Made by a program: the position numbers and the translations under genes. This document shows, piece after piece, positions 18,428 through 27,328 of a DNA stretch of 64,000 nt. The DNA lies in contig NZ_OY787457.1 in assembly GCF_963678875.1 (NCBI RefSeq), positions 1-64,000 of the forward strand, read 5' to 3'. The notes beneath the pieces were generated by a model that was not told where the DNA came from, did no database searches, and saw only the letters and a program-made list of their open reading frames with translations. Position 1 is the first letter of the stretch. Every line of letters begins with the position of its first letter. This DNA comes from an uncultured Hyphomonas sp. (GTDB lineage: Bacteria > Pseudomonadota > Alphaproteobacteria > Caulobacterales > Hyphomonadaceae).

Positions 18428-19027
18428 ATGAACGATACGACAGATACCCGCCAGCAGATCCTGGACGCCGCCATCGAGCGGATCCTGCATTATGGTTACG
18501 CCAAGACGACGATGTCGGAGATTGCCAAGGATTGCGGCATGTCCGCCGGCAACATCTATCGTTTCTTCGCGTCGAAGCTGGATATCGCCGAAGCACTGGC
18601 GCGAAAGTTCAATGGCGAGATGTATCAGGCCTACGCGTCGATCGCCCGTGAGAAGAAGCCGGCGCCTGAGCGCCTCCGGGAGTTCTTCGATTACGGGATG
18701 GTCAGCACCTATCAGGCGATTGAGGCCAAAGCAAAGATTCTTGAAGTCGCTGAGGTCCTGGCGGATGAGCGGCCGCTATACATGAATGAGCAGATGGCGC
18801 AGGAGCGCGTTTATCTGGTGCAGATTCTCGAAGACGGAATCCGCGATGGCGTTTTCCGGCCCCTGGAGCGGCTCGACGAGACGGCGGAGTTCATGCAGGC
18901 CGCGCTCATGAAATTCCGGTTCCCCCAGCTGTTTTCCCACCTGACCCTGCCGAAGCTGAAGCGGGAGCTGACGGGCGTTCTCGACCTGATCCTCGCCGGT
19001 TTGTCGAAGGATGCGTCTGTTCTGTGA
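18428..19027 (+). CDS. TetR/AcrR family transcriptional regulator
   Basis: The helix-turn-helix is in the first 60 residues: RQQILDAAIERILHYGYAKT and MSEIAKDCGMSAGNIYRFF. A helical ligand-binding domain follows. The start ATG 18428 (MNDTTDTRQQI) is the first Met before the domain; the open frame extends further upstream only as noise. It is 199 residues. It is divergent from the YciI-GST pair, so that pair is its likely target. The ligand is unknown. Confidence 0.88.
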   Translation: MNDTTDTRQQILDAAIERILHYGYAKTTMSEIAKDCGMSAGNIYRFFASKLDIAEALARKFNGEMYQAYASIAREKKPAPERLREFFDYGMVSTYQAIEAKAKILEVAEVLADERPLYMNEQMAQERVYLVQILEDGIRDGVFRPLERLDETAEFMQAALMKFRFPQLFSHLTLPKLKRELTGVLDLILAGLSKDASVL

Positions 19028-19070
19028 GCACGTGAAAATACTGAACTCTGAATAATTTTAAAATCGTTCA

Positions 19071-19099
19071 TTGATTTCTGTTCATGGCTTCGCTATATG
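19071..19099 (+). promoter_or_regulatory. Sigma70-type promoter for the small membrane peptide
   Basis: TTGATT at 19071-19076 and TATATG at 19094-19099 are separated by exactly 17 bases. The start of the small reading frame at 19149 would give a leader of about 40 bases. It is seen by eye only. Confidence 0.45.
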
Positions 19100-19148
19100 A
19101 AGCTCGTGGACGGCGCATCCTGCCCGTCCCGGTCCAGGAACAGAGACA

Positions 19149-19262
19149 ATGACCATTTCGAAAACCGAATCCCGCCAGTCGCTCGTTGCCTTGATGGCAG
19201 CCCTGCCGTTCACGGTCGGCCTGCTCGCCGCCATGATGTCGTTCGCCGAATTCGTGGTGTAA
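19149..19262 (+). CDS. 37-residue single-pass membrane peptide
   Basis: The frame reads MTISKTESRQSLVALMAALP, then a hydrophobic run FTVGLLAAMMSFAEFVV and TAA. The pattern of charged N-terminus and one short membrane helix is that of small stress or regulatory peptides. A plausible promoter lies upstream, and the 3' end runs against the convergent tsaD gene. I do not recognise a family. Its codon use and GC match the region, and it is too short for automatic ORF calling. Confidence 0.5.
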   Translation: MTISKTESRQSLVALMAALPFTVGLLAAMMSFAEFVV

Positions 19263-19289
19263 GGCCTTGCGCCCCTGCAAGCAGACCCT

Positions 19290-20390
19290 TCAGGCCTTGG
19301 CGCCCCGGCGTCCCGTCGTATAGGCCGGATCGGACTTCGCCGCCGCTTCATCGAGCGGCCAGCGCGGTCTCGCCCCGGCGCCAAGGTCACCTGCCTCGTC
19401 TTCGAGGCCACCTGCCAGCCGTTCCGCTCCAGCCAGGGCAATCATCGCGGCGTTATCGGTGCAGTGGCGCATCGGCGGGGCAATCAGCACCGCCCTGGCG
19501 TCCTCAGATACTTTTTCCAGTCCGGCCCGGATTGCCTTGTTCGATGCAACGCCGCCAGCCACGACAAATCGCTTACCGGTACCATCGCCCGGCGTGAACG
19601 CTTCAAGCGCCCGGCGTGCTTTTTCCGACAGGACATCCACGATCGCCGCCTGAAAGCTAGCGCAGATATCGGCCATTCGCGCCTCCGTCAGCTCTTCTGC
19701 CTCTGCGGCGCGGGCGACGGCTGTCTTCAGCCCCGCAAAGCTCATGTCGAGACCGGGCCGGTTCAGGAGCGGCCGGGGAAAATCGATAGCTTTTGGGTTA
19801 CCTGCCATGCCAATGCGCTCAACGGCTGGCCCGCCGGGGAATCCAAGCCCCAGCAGTTTTGCGGTCTTGTCGAAGGCTTCCCCGGCTGCGTCATCAATTG
19901 TCGAGCCGAGACGGTGGTAGTCGCCAAGGCCCCGCACTTCCAGGAACTGGCAGTGACCGCCGGACACCAGCAGCAACAGATAAGGGAAGGGGCAGTCGTG
20001 TGTCAGCCGCGGGCTGAGTGCATGACCTTCCAGGTGATTGACCGCCAGGAACGGTTTTCCCGCCGCCTGCGCGATGGCCTTGCCGGTCATCATGCCGACG
20101 AGAACCCCGCCGATCAGGCCCGGGCCCGAGGTTGCCGCCACAGCGTCGAGATCTGAATAGGTCAGGCCGGAGTCCGCCATGGCCGCCGCAACCGTCTGAT
20201 CGGCGAGTTCGGCATGTGCCCGCGCCGCAATCTCCGGCACCACGCCAAGATATGGGGCATGCTCTTCCAACTGCGTATGCACCTTTTCGGACAGGATCTG
20301 CACCTCGCCGCCCGGCGCGAGGCGGATCACTGCCGCAGCGGTCTCGTCGCAGCTGGTTTCAATGCCGAGAAGGGTCAGGGGACGGGTCAT
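19290..20390 (-). CDS. tsaD: tRNA N6-adenosine threonylcarbamoyltransferase
   Basis: TsaD transfers the threonylcarbamoyl group onto A37 of tRNAs that read ANN codons. The N-terminus MTRPLTLLGIETSCDETAAA and the metal-binding HLEGHALSP (HxxxH) motif are clear, as are the DDAAGEAFDKTAKLLGL region and VAGGVASNKAIR near the end. The start is ATG 20390; an in-frame ATG at 20399 would add 3 residues. It is 366 residues, as expected. The gene is divergent from the lipoprotein hydrolase. Confidence 0.94.
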   Translation of the reverse strand: MTRPLTLLGIETSCDETAAAVIRLAPGGEVQILSEKVHTQLEEHAPYLGVVPEIAARAHAELADQTVAAAMADSGLTYSDLDAVAATSGPGLIGGVLVGMMTGKAIAQAAGKPFLAVNHLEGHALSPRLTHDCPFPYLLLLVSGGHCQFLEVRGLGDYHRLGSTIDDAAGEAFDKTAKLLGLGFPGGPAVERIGMAGNPKAIDFPRPLLNRPGLDMSFAGLKTAVARAAEAEELTEARMADICASFQAAIVDVLSEKARRALEAFTPGDGTGKRFVVAGGVASNKAIRAGLEKVSEDARAVLIAPPMRHCTDNAAMIALAGAERLAGGLEDEAGDLGAGARPRWPLDEAAAKSDPAYTTGRRGAKA

Positions 20391-20557
20391 GCCGGGCATA
20401 TAGCGCCGTATGCCGGCCTCCCCAAGTTGCGATGTCGGCGGGGAAGGGCACTTTTCTGCACAAGCCGGGGGCGTCGGCGGACCGGACGCAGGGTCGCCCC
20501 TTTTACGAGGCGGGGAACAGGATAAGATTTTCCCGGAATATGCGGAAAGGGCGGCGT

Positions 20558-22246
20558 ATGGATATCGATCGCAGGGCGTTGATTGGCGGAGTCGCGCTCT
20601 CGGCCAGTTATCTGGCCGCCTGCCAGAAGAGCGCGAACTCGGCCAAGGGGGCTGAGCTTCCGCAATCGGCGGCCGTTTCCGATGATGACATCACCGGTCC
20701 GCTCAGGGCCTATGTCGAACAGCATCGCGCCGCCTGGGGGCTACCGGGCATGACTGTGGCGCTGGTCACGCGCGACGGGTACGAGGCCGTGGTCACATCA
20801 GGGCATGCTGATCTGGAGCAGGATATTCCGGTCCGTCCGGACCATTTGTTCCAGGTCGGGTCGATCTCGAAAATGTTCACGGCGCTTGCGGCATGGTCGC
20901 TTGTCGACGACGGCCTTCTGTCCCTCGATGCGAACCTGCTGGACACGCTGAAGGGGATTCAGGTCCGGGACGGCGAAGATATTCATCTCCAGCACTTGCT
21001 GGATCACACATCCGGCTTGCCGAGCGATTCCGCTCTGTTTCCGGAGGGCGGTCTCTGGACAGGGTTCAGGCCGGGGACGGAGTGGTCCTACTCGAACTGC
21101 GGGTACCGGCTGGCGGGGAAAATCATCGCGGCGGCTGACGGGCGCCTCTTTCCGGAGGTCGTTCAGGCGCGCGTCCTCGACAAGATCGGCATGTCGGACA
21201 GCACGGCGGCCCTACGGGTGGCGGACCGTTCGCGCTACGCCCAGGGGTATGAACCTGCGCTCACCGACCGCTTGAATCCGTTGCCGCCCCGTATGAGTCC
21301 GGCGTCATGGGTCGATAGCGACAGTGCAGCAGGCAATATCGCCGCCACACCAGGCGACATGGTGAAATTCCTCCGTTTCATGATCGACCTTGCGGACGGA
21401 AAAGGCGGGCCGGTCCTGTCCGATGAGGCGGCGAAGCGGTTCCTCGCCGATCCAGTTGAGGGCTGGGGGCATGGCTCCGGATACAGGAATGGCGTCGCCT
21501 GGGTGGATGCCGGTGGCCGGACTTACCTGCACCATACCGGCGGCATGATTTCATTCAGTTCGTCCCTCCATATCGACCCGGAGGCCGGTGTGGCGGCGTT
21601 TGCCTCGTCCAATGTCCATTATTCTTTGAACTACCGGCCCAAAAGCGTAACCGTACACGCCTGCGACCTGATGCGGGCGGTGCAGGAGGGTACGGCGGCG
21701 CCTTCACCGCCGCCGCCACAGGCCGTACTTGAATTGCCGGAACAGTATGCAGGTGATTTCATCGCTGCGAACGGGGACCGGTTCACAGTCGCGGTGGCCG
21801 GACCGGATATCCGCCTGCGGAAGAATGGCCGGGACAGCACGTTGTATCGCGCCGCCGATCGCCTGTTCGCCACGGACGATCCCGACCATGCTGTGACCGG
21901 CCTTGTTATTGAGTCGGAGGACGGCAAGGCGGTACGGGCCTGGTGCGGTGACGTCGAATACCTTGTCGATCCTGACATGGGGTACAAGCTGCCTGCGCCG
22001 GACGCGCTCCGCGTGCTGGCAGGCCGATACGACAATGACGACCGCTGGGCAGGCCCCATCTATGTCTATGCGCGTGACGGCAAGCTCCTGCTTGGCAACA
22101 TCGTGGAGCTCGTGAAGGGAGAAGGCGACTTCTGGCGCACGAAGGATGCCACCTCACCGGAACAGATCCGCTTTGACGGCAGGATCAACGGCGTGCCGCA
22201 GAGAATGCTCTTCTCCGGTATTCCCTACATCCGGCGGTTCAGCTAG
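20558..22246 (+). CDS. Beta-lactamase-fold serine hydrolase (class C type), lipoprotein
   Basis: The N-terminus reads MDIDRRALIGGVALSASYLA-AC, an Arg pair plus lipobox, so it is exported, perhaps by Tat, and lipid-anchored. The penicillin-binding motifs are SISK (Ser102 and Lys105), YSNCGY and HHTGG. The protein is 562 residues, much longer than class C lactamases. The extra C-terminal domain from about residue 385 is strand-rich. It is more likely an esterase or peptidase than an antibiotic resistance enzyme. ATG 20558 has GGAAAGG upstream. It is divergent from tsaD. Confidence 0.82.
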   Translation: MDIDRRALIGGVALSASYLAACQKSANSAKGAELPQSAAVSDDDITGPLRAYVEQHRAAWGLPGMTVALVTRDGYEAVVTSGHADLEQDIPVRPDHLFQVGSISKMFTALAAWSLVDDGLLSLDANLLDTLKGIQVRDGEDIHLQHLLDHTSGLPSDSALFPEGGLWTGFRPGTEWSYSNCGYRLAGKIIAAADGRLFPEVVQARVLDKIGMSDSTAALRVADRSRYAQGYEPALTDRLNPLPPRMSPASWVDSDSAAGNIAATPGDMVKFLRFMIDLADGKGGPVLSDEAAKRFLADPVEGWGHGSGYRNGVAWVDAGGRTYLHHTGGMISFSSSLHIDPEAGVAAFASSNVHYSLNYRPKSVTVHACDLMRAVQEGTAAPSPPPPQAVLELPEQYAGDFIAANGDRFTVAVAGPDIRLRKNGRDSTLYRAADRLFATDDPDHAVTGLVIESEDGKAVRAWCGDVEYLVDPDMGYKLPAPDALRVLAGRYDNDDRWAGPIYVYARDGKLLLGNIVELVKGEGDFWRTKDATSPEQIRFDGRINGVPQRMLFSGIPYIRRFS

Positions 22247-23082
22247 GCGGTTGCGCGGGTCAGCCAGCAGGCGGCTGTGAACTGAATATCCGGGCCGGAG
22301 ATGTATTCGCTGAAGCCATCCCGGATGGCCGAAAGCACACGGTCGCGCGTGGCATCGTCTGATTTTGCCAGCAGCTGTCCGACCGGGCCCATAAGACTGA
22401 GATAGGTGTCGAGCGCCTCAGCCGGAAAGGCGCAGCGCATATCGAGTGCGTCGCTGGAGATGTCGGTCCAGCCAGCTGCGTTCAGGATGCCGTGGACATG
22501 TTCCCGGTCTGCGAAAGCGAACTGGCCGGGACCGCCGCCGCGCTTTGGCAGGTCTGGCAAAAGAGGCGCGGCCGCGCGCTCAGCTACCGTCATGAACGGG
22601 TTCTCCTCGATGCTCCGCCAGGAGAGCATGGCGAGTGCCGCGCCAGGCTTTGCCGCATGGCGGAGGTTTGCGAAAGCGTCAACGGGGCCGGAAAAGAACA
22701 TCACGCCGAAACGGGAGACGATGAGGTCGAAGCCGGCCGCCGGAAAGTTGTGGGTCTGCGCATCCCCGGCGAGGAAGCGGGCAGGGGAGCCTTCCATCTC
22801 CGCCAGCTTTTCAGCATGCCCGATCATCGGGGCAGACAGGTCCAGGCCGAGCGCCGTGCCGTCCGGAGCGATCCGGCGGGCGATGGCGCGCGTCGTGGCG
22901 CCAGTGCCGCAGCCGACATCCAGCACCGCGCGGGCGCCGGCCTCCGCCGCCATGTCAGCCAGCAGTGCTTCGAAGCCGTGGAAAGCCTGGTCCAGTACAG
23001 CCTGCGCGGCAATCCAACTGCGCGCACCGGGGCCGTTCCAAAGTGCTGCCATGTCGGGATTTGCCGTATTCATGTCGCTCAT
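22243..23082 (-). CDS. SAM-dependent methyltransferase
   Basis: This class I methyltransferase carries VLDVGCGTGATTRAIA as the SAM loop, LGLDLSAPMI as motif II and FDLIVSRFGVMFF as the catalytic region. I chose ATG 23082 (MSDMNTANPDMAALW). The open frame extends 18 codons further upstream, but that overlaps the MerR-type promoter. It is 279 residues. The substrate is unknown. It is divergent from a MerR regulator and probably controlled by it. Confidence 0.83.
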   Translation of the reverse strand: MSDMNTANPDMAALWNGPGARSWIAAQAVLDQAFHGFEALLADMAAEAGARAVLDVGCGTGATTRAIARRIAPDGTALGLDLSAPMIGHAEKLAEMEGSPARFLAGDAQTHNFPAAGFDLIVSRFGVMFFSGPVDAFANLRHAAKPGAALAMLSWRSIEENPFMTVAERAAAPLLPDLPKRGGGPGQFAFADREHVHGILNAAGWTDISSDALDMRCAFPAEALDTYLSLMGPVGQLLAKSDDATRDRVLSAIRDGFSEYISGPDIQFTAACWLTRATA

Positions 23083-23121
23083 CTTCGTACCTTCATCTTG
23101 CTGTTTGTGTCCGATCAGTGC

Positions 23122-23152
23122 AGATTGCCACTTCAAGTCGGCTTGAGGTCAA
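23122..23152 (-). promoter_or_regulatory. MerR-type promoter with 19-base spacer and dyad operator
   Basis: On the minus strand, TTGACC (23152-23147) and CAATCT (23127-23122) are 19 bases apart. The spacer carries the dyad CTCAAG-CCGA-CTTGAAG. SoxR and other MerR proteins act on exactly such over-long spacers. It would drive the methyltransferase, and it lies 3 bases from the start of merR. Confidence 0.7.
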
Positions 23153-23154
23153 GT

Positions 23155-23580
23155 ATGAAAGATCCGGATATTTCAGAAGTTGCAAAACAGTCCGGTGTCC
23201 CGGCTTCGACGCTGCGGTATTATGAGGAAAAGGGGTTGATCGCTCCGACTGGCCGCCGCGGTCTGAGGCGTACTTTCGATCCGGAAGTGTTCGAGAGGCT
23301 GGGCCTCATCGCGCTCGGCCGGGCGTCCGGCTTCACGCTGGACGAGATCGCCGCCATGATGTCACCGGACGGGCCGCGTATCGATCGGCGGCGGCTTGTT
23401 GAAAAGGCCGACGAACTCGACGAGAAAATCCGCCAGCTGACCGTCATGCGCGACGGCTTGCGCCACGCTTCGGCCTGCCGCGCGCCCAGCCATATGGAAT
23501 GCCCGAGTTTCCGGCGGATCCTGAGGGCAGCCACGACGGGCAGAATTGCGCCACACGGGAAGACCGTTCCGGGAAAGTAG
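23155..23580 (+). CDS. MerR family regulator with C-terminal Cys pair
   Basis: The winged helix is at residues 5-30 (ISEVAKQSGVPASTLRYYEE), followed by LTVMRDGLRHASAC and a Cys-containing end ACRAPSHMECPSF with 8 residues between the cysteines. The pair could sense metal or redox, but the spacing differs from the four-Cys cluster of SoxR. The start is ATG 23155. It is 141 residues and converges on lepA with a gap of only 3 bases. Confidence 0.82.
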   Translation: MKDPDISEVAKQSGVPASTLRYYEEKGLIAPTGRRGLRRTFDPEVFERLGLIALGRASGFTLDEIAAMMSPDGPRIDRRRLVEKADELDEKIRQLTVMRDGLRHASACRAPSHMECPSFRRILRAATTGRIAPHGKTVPGK

Positions 23581-23583
23581 CGG

Positions 23584-25389
23584 TCAGTCCCCGTCCATCC
23601 TGAGGGCGGCCACGAAGGCTTCCTGCGGGATTTCCACTTTGCCGAACTGGCGCATGCGTTTCTTGCCGGCGGCCTGCTTGTCGAGCAGCTTGCGTTTCCG
23701 GCTGGCGTCGCCGCCATAGCATTTTGCCGTCACGTCTTTTCTCAGGGCGCTGAGGGTTTCGCGCGCGATGACCTTGCCGCCGATGGCCGCCTGGATCGGG
23801 ATCTTGAACATCTGGCGCGGAATCAGGTCTTTCAACCGTTCACACATCTGGCGCCCGCGGCTTTCGGCCCGGTCGCGGTGCACCAGCATGGCGAGCGCGT
23901 CGACCGGCTCGTCATTCACGAGGATCTGCAGCTTCACGAGGTTTTCGGCGCGGTGGCCGATGATCTCATAGTCGAAGCTGGCATAGCCGCGGCTGATGGA
24001 TTTCAGGCGGTCGTAGAAGTCGAACACGACCTCGTTCAGCGGCAGTTCGTATTTCACGAGGGCCCGGCCACCCACATAGGAAAGCTCGGTCTGGATGCCG
24101 CGCCGGTCCTGGCAGAGCTTCAGGATCGCGCCGAGATATTCGTCCGGTGTGTAGATCGTGGCATTGATCCACGGCTCACGGATTTCCTTGATCTTGGTCA
24201 CTTCCGGCATGTCGGCCGGGTTGTGCAACTCGATCTCCGTGCCGTCCGTCATGGTCATCTGATAAACCACGGACGGGGCCGTCGCGATCAGGTCGAGGTC
24301 GAACTCACGGCTGAGGCGCTCCTGGATGATCTCGAGGTGCAAGAGGCCGAGGAAGCCGCAGCGGAAGCCCATGCCGAGGGCGGCGGATGTCTCCATCTCC
24401 CAGGTGAAGCTCGCATCATTGAGGCGCAGCTTGCCCATGGCGGCGCGCAGATCGTCGAAGTCGCCGGCATCCATCGGGAAGAGACCGCAGAAAACGACCG
24501 GCTGGACGTCCTTATAGCCGGGCAGGGCCTTTTCGGCGGGGCGGCGTTCTTCCGTGATCGTGTCACCGATGGCCGTGTCGCCGACTTCCTTGATCGAAGC
24601 GACGAAATAGCCGACCTCGCCGGGCCCCAGACCTTCAACCTCGGTCAGTTTCGGATTGAACGTACCGACCTTGTCGATCTCATAGGTACCGCCGGTCCGC
24701 ATCATGCGGATCTTCTGCTTGGCCTTCAGCACGCCGTCATGCACGCGCACGATAACGACGACGCCGAGATAGGGGTCGTAATAGGCGTCGACCAGCGCGG
24801 CCTTGAGCGGGGCATCCGGATCGCCGGATTCCGGCGGGGGCAGGCGGGTGACGATCGCCTCCAGCGCATCGGTGATGCCGAGCCCGGTCTTGGCGGAGGT
24901 CTCGATCGCGTCGGACGCATCGAGGCCAATAATGTCTTCGATCTGGTCCTTCACGCGCTGCACATCTGCGGCCGGCAGGTCCACCTTGTTGAGCACGGGG
25001 ACGATTTCGAGGTCCTGGTCGATCGCCTGGTAGACGTTCGCCAGCGTCTGGGCCTCCACACCCTGCGAGGCGTCGACCACGAGCAGCGCGCCTTCACAGG
25101 CAGCGAGGCAGCGGGAGACCTCGTAGGAGAAGTCGACGTGTCCGGGCGTGTCCATCAGGTTCAGGACATAGGTCTCGCCATCCTTCGCCGTGTAGTTCAG
25201 GCGCACGGTCTGGGCCTTGATGGTGATGCCGCGCTCTTTCTCGATATCCATCGAGTCGAGCACCTGTTCCTTCATCTCGCGGTCGGTCAGGCCGCCGCAG
25301 GTCTGAATCAGGCGGTCCGCCAGCGTCGACTTGCCGTGGTCGATATGGGCGATGATGGAGAAATTCCGGATTTTGTCACGAGGTGTCAT
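23584..25389 (-). CDS. lepA: Elongation factor 4 (LepA) GTPase
   Basis: EF4 acts on stalled or mis-translocated ribosomes. G1 is AHIDHGKST and G3 is DTPGHVDFSYEV. NKVDLPAADV is the G4 motif. The EF-G-like domains and the unique C-terminal domain (AKCYGGDASRKRKLLDKQAA, PQEAFVAALRMDG) follow. The start ATG 25389 gives MTPRDKIRNFSII. It is 601 residues, the usual length. It stands alone between a convergent and a divergent gene. Confidence 0.96.
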   Translation of the reverse strand: MTPRDKIRNFSIIAHIDHGKSTLADRLIQTCGGLTDREMKEQVLDSMDIEKERGITIKAQTVRLNYTAKDGETYVLNLMDTPGHVDFSYEVSRCLAACEGALLVVDASQGVEAQTLANVYQAIDQDLEIVPVLNKVDLPAADVQRVKDQIEDIIGLDASDAIETSAKTGLGITDALEAIVTRLPPPESGDPDAPLKAALVDAYYDPYLGVVVIVRVHDGVLKAKQKIRMMRTGGTYEIDKVGTFNPKLTEVEGLGPGEVGYFVASIKEVGDTAIGDTITEERRPAEKALPGYKDVQPVVFCGLFPMDAGDFDDLRAAMGKLRLNDASFTWEMETSAALGMGFRCGFLGLLHLEIIQERLSREFDLDLIATAPSVVYQMTMTDGTEIELHNPADMPEVTKIKEIREPWINATIYTPDEYLGAILKLCQDRRGIQTELSYVGGRALVKYELPLNEVVFDFYDRLKSISRGYASFDYEIIGHRAENLVKLQILVNDEPVDALAMLVHRDRAESRGRQMCERLKDLIPRQMFKIPIQAAIGGKVIARETLSALRKDVTAKCYGGDASRKRKLLDKQAAGKKRMRQFGKVEIPQEAFVAALRMDGD

Positions 25390-25588
25390 TCGCGCGATAT
25401 AGCCGTGCCTGTGCGGGGCGGAAAGAGGTCTTTGGCTGGGCGCGGCACCGCACAGCAAGATCTGCCTAAAATGCCACGCTGTTCTTGCCGGATCAGAAGT
25501 GTTTGCCGGACCTTGTTCGCCTGCTGCGGGATTTCTGCTTGTCCGGTGCGCATTCCGGCCACATTATTGTGGTTAACGGGGCGTAAAG

Positions 25589-26518
25589 ATGGAGAATCTG
25601 CGCCCCATGAGCACCGATGCCTTTGGCCAAAAGAAGGACGCGTTTGCGGTCGTCCAACCCAAGGCCCCCGAATCTTCACGTGATTCCTCACCTCAATCCG
25701 AAAGCGTGCCGGCAGCCCTTCATGCCGAACACCTGCCGGACCATCCTGCCGTCGAAACGGCCGATCCGCTGAAGGATGATCACGCCCGCCGGGTCGGCGT
25801 GATCCGCACCCGGTTTGCAAGCCGGCTGGAAGCCTCGACCGCGCGCGTGGACCGGGCGCAATCGACCTGGGACGAGATCCATGGCGAAGTGAACCGCCAG
25901 CCGCGCTATTCCGGCCCGTGGTTCTACATGCCTTTCATGATCCTGCTGGCGATTGCCGAAGTGCCGATCAACCGGTTGAGCTTTGAGCTGTTCTTCCGTG
26001 AAAGCCCGGCGATCGCGCTGGTCGTCTCTCTCCTGGTCGGCGGTGTGCTCGTTGTCCTGTCGCACCGGCTTGGCGTTGCCCTCGGGCGGTTTGAGTATTT
26101 CTCGAAACAGCATGGCTGGGGCCGGGAGACCGCGCAGGTCGTCGTGGTGACTTTCCTGATCGGAGCGCTTTGCTACGGCCTGTCGGTTCTGCGGCAGGGC
26201 TTTCTGGCTGCGGCGGTTGCGCCGGAGATCGGGTTTGCCGACGCGATGAATGGCGGCGGGGCAGGGGCGGCACTGATGTCGCTGGAGCCGGCGCTGAATC
26301 TCGAAGGCTGGATCTTCCTGTTCATCAACCTGGCCGTCGTGCTGGTCGGCGTGTTGGCGTCCTATTTCTGCCATGACGCCCATCCGGATTTCCAGAAGGC
26401 CGATGTCGAGCGCAAACGCGCCGAAAAAGAGCACGCCAAGCTGAAGGCGCATGTCGCTGATGCCGAGGCGGCTGAGCAACGCCGCTATGCCAACCAGCTG
26501 CGCCGCCGGGCGAGCTGA
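25589..26518 (+). CDS. Membrane protein of unknown function with four membrane segments
   Basis: It begins MENLRPMSTDAFGQKKDAF (ATG 25589; ATG 25607 also possible). A long polar Pro/Ser-rich N-terminus is followed by a charged helix and then hydrophobic stretches near MPFMILLAIAEVPIN, AIALVVSLLVGGVLVVL, VVVVTFLIGALCYGL and WIFLFINLAVVLVGVLASYF. The end is a charged coiled tail (AEKEHAKLKAHVADAEAAEQ). I recognise no family. It is probably an inner-membrane protein and may be co-transcribed with the two lipoprotein genes after it. Confidence 0.5.
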   Translation: MENLRPMSTDAFGQKKDAFAVVQPKAPESSRDSSPQSESVPAALHAEHLPDHPAVETADPLKDDHARRVGVIRTRFASRLEASTARVDRAQSTWDEIHGEVNRQPRYSGPWFYMPFMILLAIAEVPINRLSFELFFRESPAIALVVSLLVGGVLVVLSHRLGVALGRFEYFSKQHGWGRETAQVVVVTFLIGALCYGLSVLRQGFLAAAVAPEIGFADAMNGGGAGAALMSLEPALNLEGWIFLFINLAVVLVGVLASYFCHDAHPDFQKADVERKRAEKEHAKLKAHVADAEAAEQRRYANQLRRRAS

Positions 26519-26536
26519 GCGCGCGGGGTGGCTGAC

Positions 26537-27313
26537 ATGAAGACGGGATGGATGGCGGCAGGCCTTGCCGTGACTTTGATATCGCTTGGTGCGTGCTCCC
26601 CCGGGGAGGGCGCCGGCGGTACGTTCGATTACTGCGATGCCGGGAAAGCGACCTCGCTGTTCCTGATCGACCGCACGACGCAGGCGGATGCGACCGACAG
26701 GTCGGTGATGATGGAAAGCCTCGCCACCGTGGTGGACGGTCTCGACAGCGGCGACCGGATCGTCGTGGCCACGATCGGTCCGCACTATACGAACACCGAA
26801 AGGCTGGTGAATGCCTGCAAGCCGGGCTGTCCGGAGAATCAGGGCGCGGTCGACTACATGCTCGGCCAGTGCAGCGCGATGCAGGCCAAGGCCGATGAGC
26901 GCGTCTTCATGCAGCAGCTGGTGCGGGCACTGGAACCGGTGACGCGGCAGGCGGAGGAGGCGCCGACCTCCGATATCGTCCGTACCATCGCCCAATGGAC
27001 TCAGAACCCGCCTGGCGGGCGCAGCTATTCCACCGTCTACATCTTCTCCGACATGCTGGAGAACAGCCAGATCCTGCCATGGCGGACGTTCAAGTCACAG
27101 CCCGCAGAGGAGTCGATTGCGACGGTGGAGCAGTACCAGCTGGTGCCGGATGTGCCGGGCGCGGAAGTGCGCATTGTCGGCTTCGGGCGGTCTCACGATC
27201 CTGGCCGTCCACCGCTGGACCCGGACACAGACCTGCGCGTGCGTACGTTCTGGAGCGATTATTTTGCCGAAGGCGGGGCGACAACCTCGTTCGAAGGCGC
27301 GATACGGGACTGA
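26537..27313 (+). CDS. Lipoprotein, possibly von Willebrand factor A-like
   Basis: The start ATG 26537 gives MKTGWMAAGLAVTLISLGAC with a lipobox. The core has SLFLIDRTTQADATDR and a second strand STVYIFSDMLENSQ, arranged like VWA domains; the MIDAS motif is not complete. Four cysteines (YCDAGK, NACKPGCPENQ and QCSAM) lie before the fold. It is 258 residues. It is followed 15 bases later by another lipoprotein, so a surface-associated role is likely but not defined. Confidence 0.5.
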   Translation: MKTGWMAAGLAVTLISLGACSPGEGAGGTFDYCDAGKATSLFLIDRTTQADATDRSVMMESLATVVDGLDSGDRIVVATIGPHYTNTERLVNACKPGCPENQGAVDYMLGQCSAMQAKADERVFMQQLVRALEPVTRQAEEAPTSDIVRTIAQWTQNPPGGRSYSTVYIFSDMLENSQILPWRTFKSQPAEESIATVEQYQLVPDVPGAEVRIVGFGRSHDPGRPPLDPDTDLRVRTFWSDYFAEGGATTSFEGAIRD

Positions 27314-27328
27314 GCAGTTTCGAGGAAA

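Noticed and set aside
20132..20557. Long N-terminal extension of the beta-lactamase-like frame
   Set aside because: It is antisense to tsaD, has no domain, and the lipoprotein signal with its ribosome site begins at 20558.
22492..23154. Plus-strand open frame running into the MerR gene
   Set aside because: It is the shadow of the methyltransferase gene. The helix-turn-helix only begins after ATG 23155.
23878..25588. Long plus-strand open frame (about 600 codons) over lepA
   Set aside because: It is the antisense shadow of lepA, a known effect of GC-rich codon use. Its composition, rich in Asp, His and Arg, is not protein-like.
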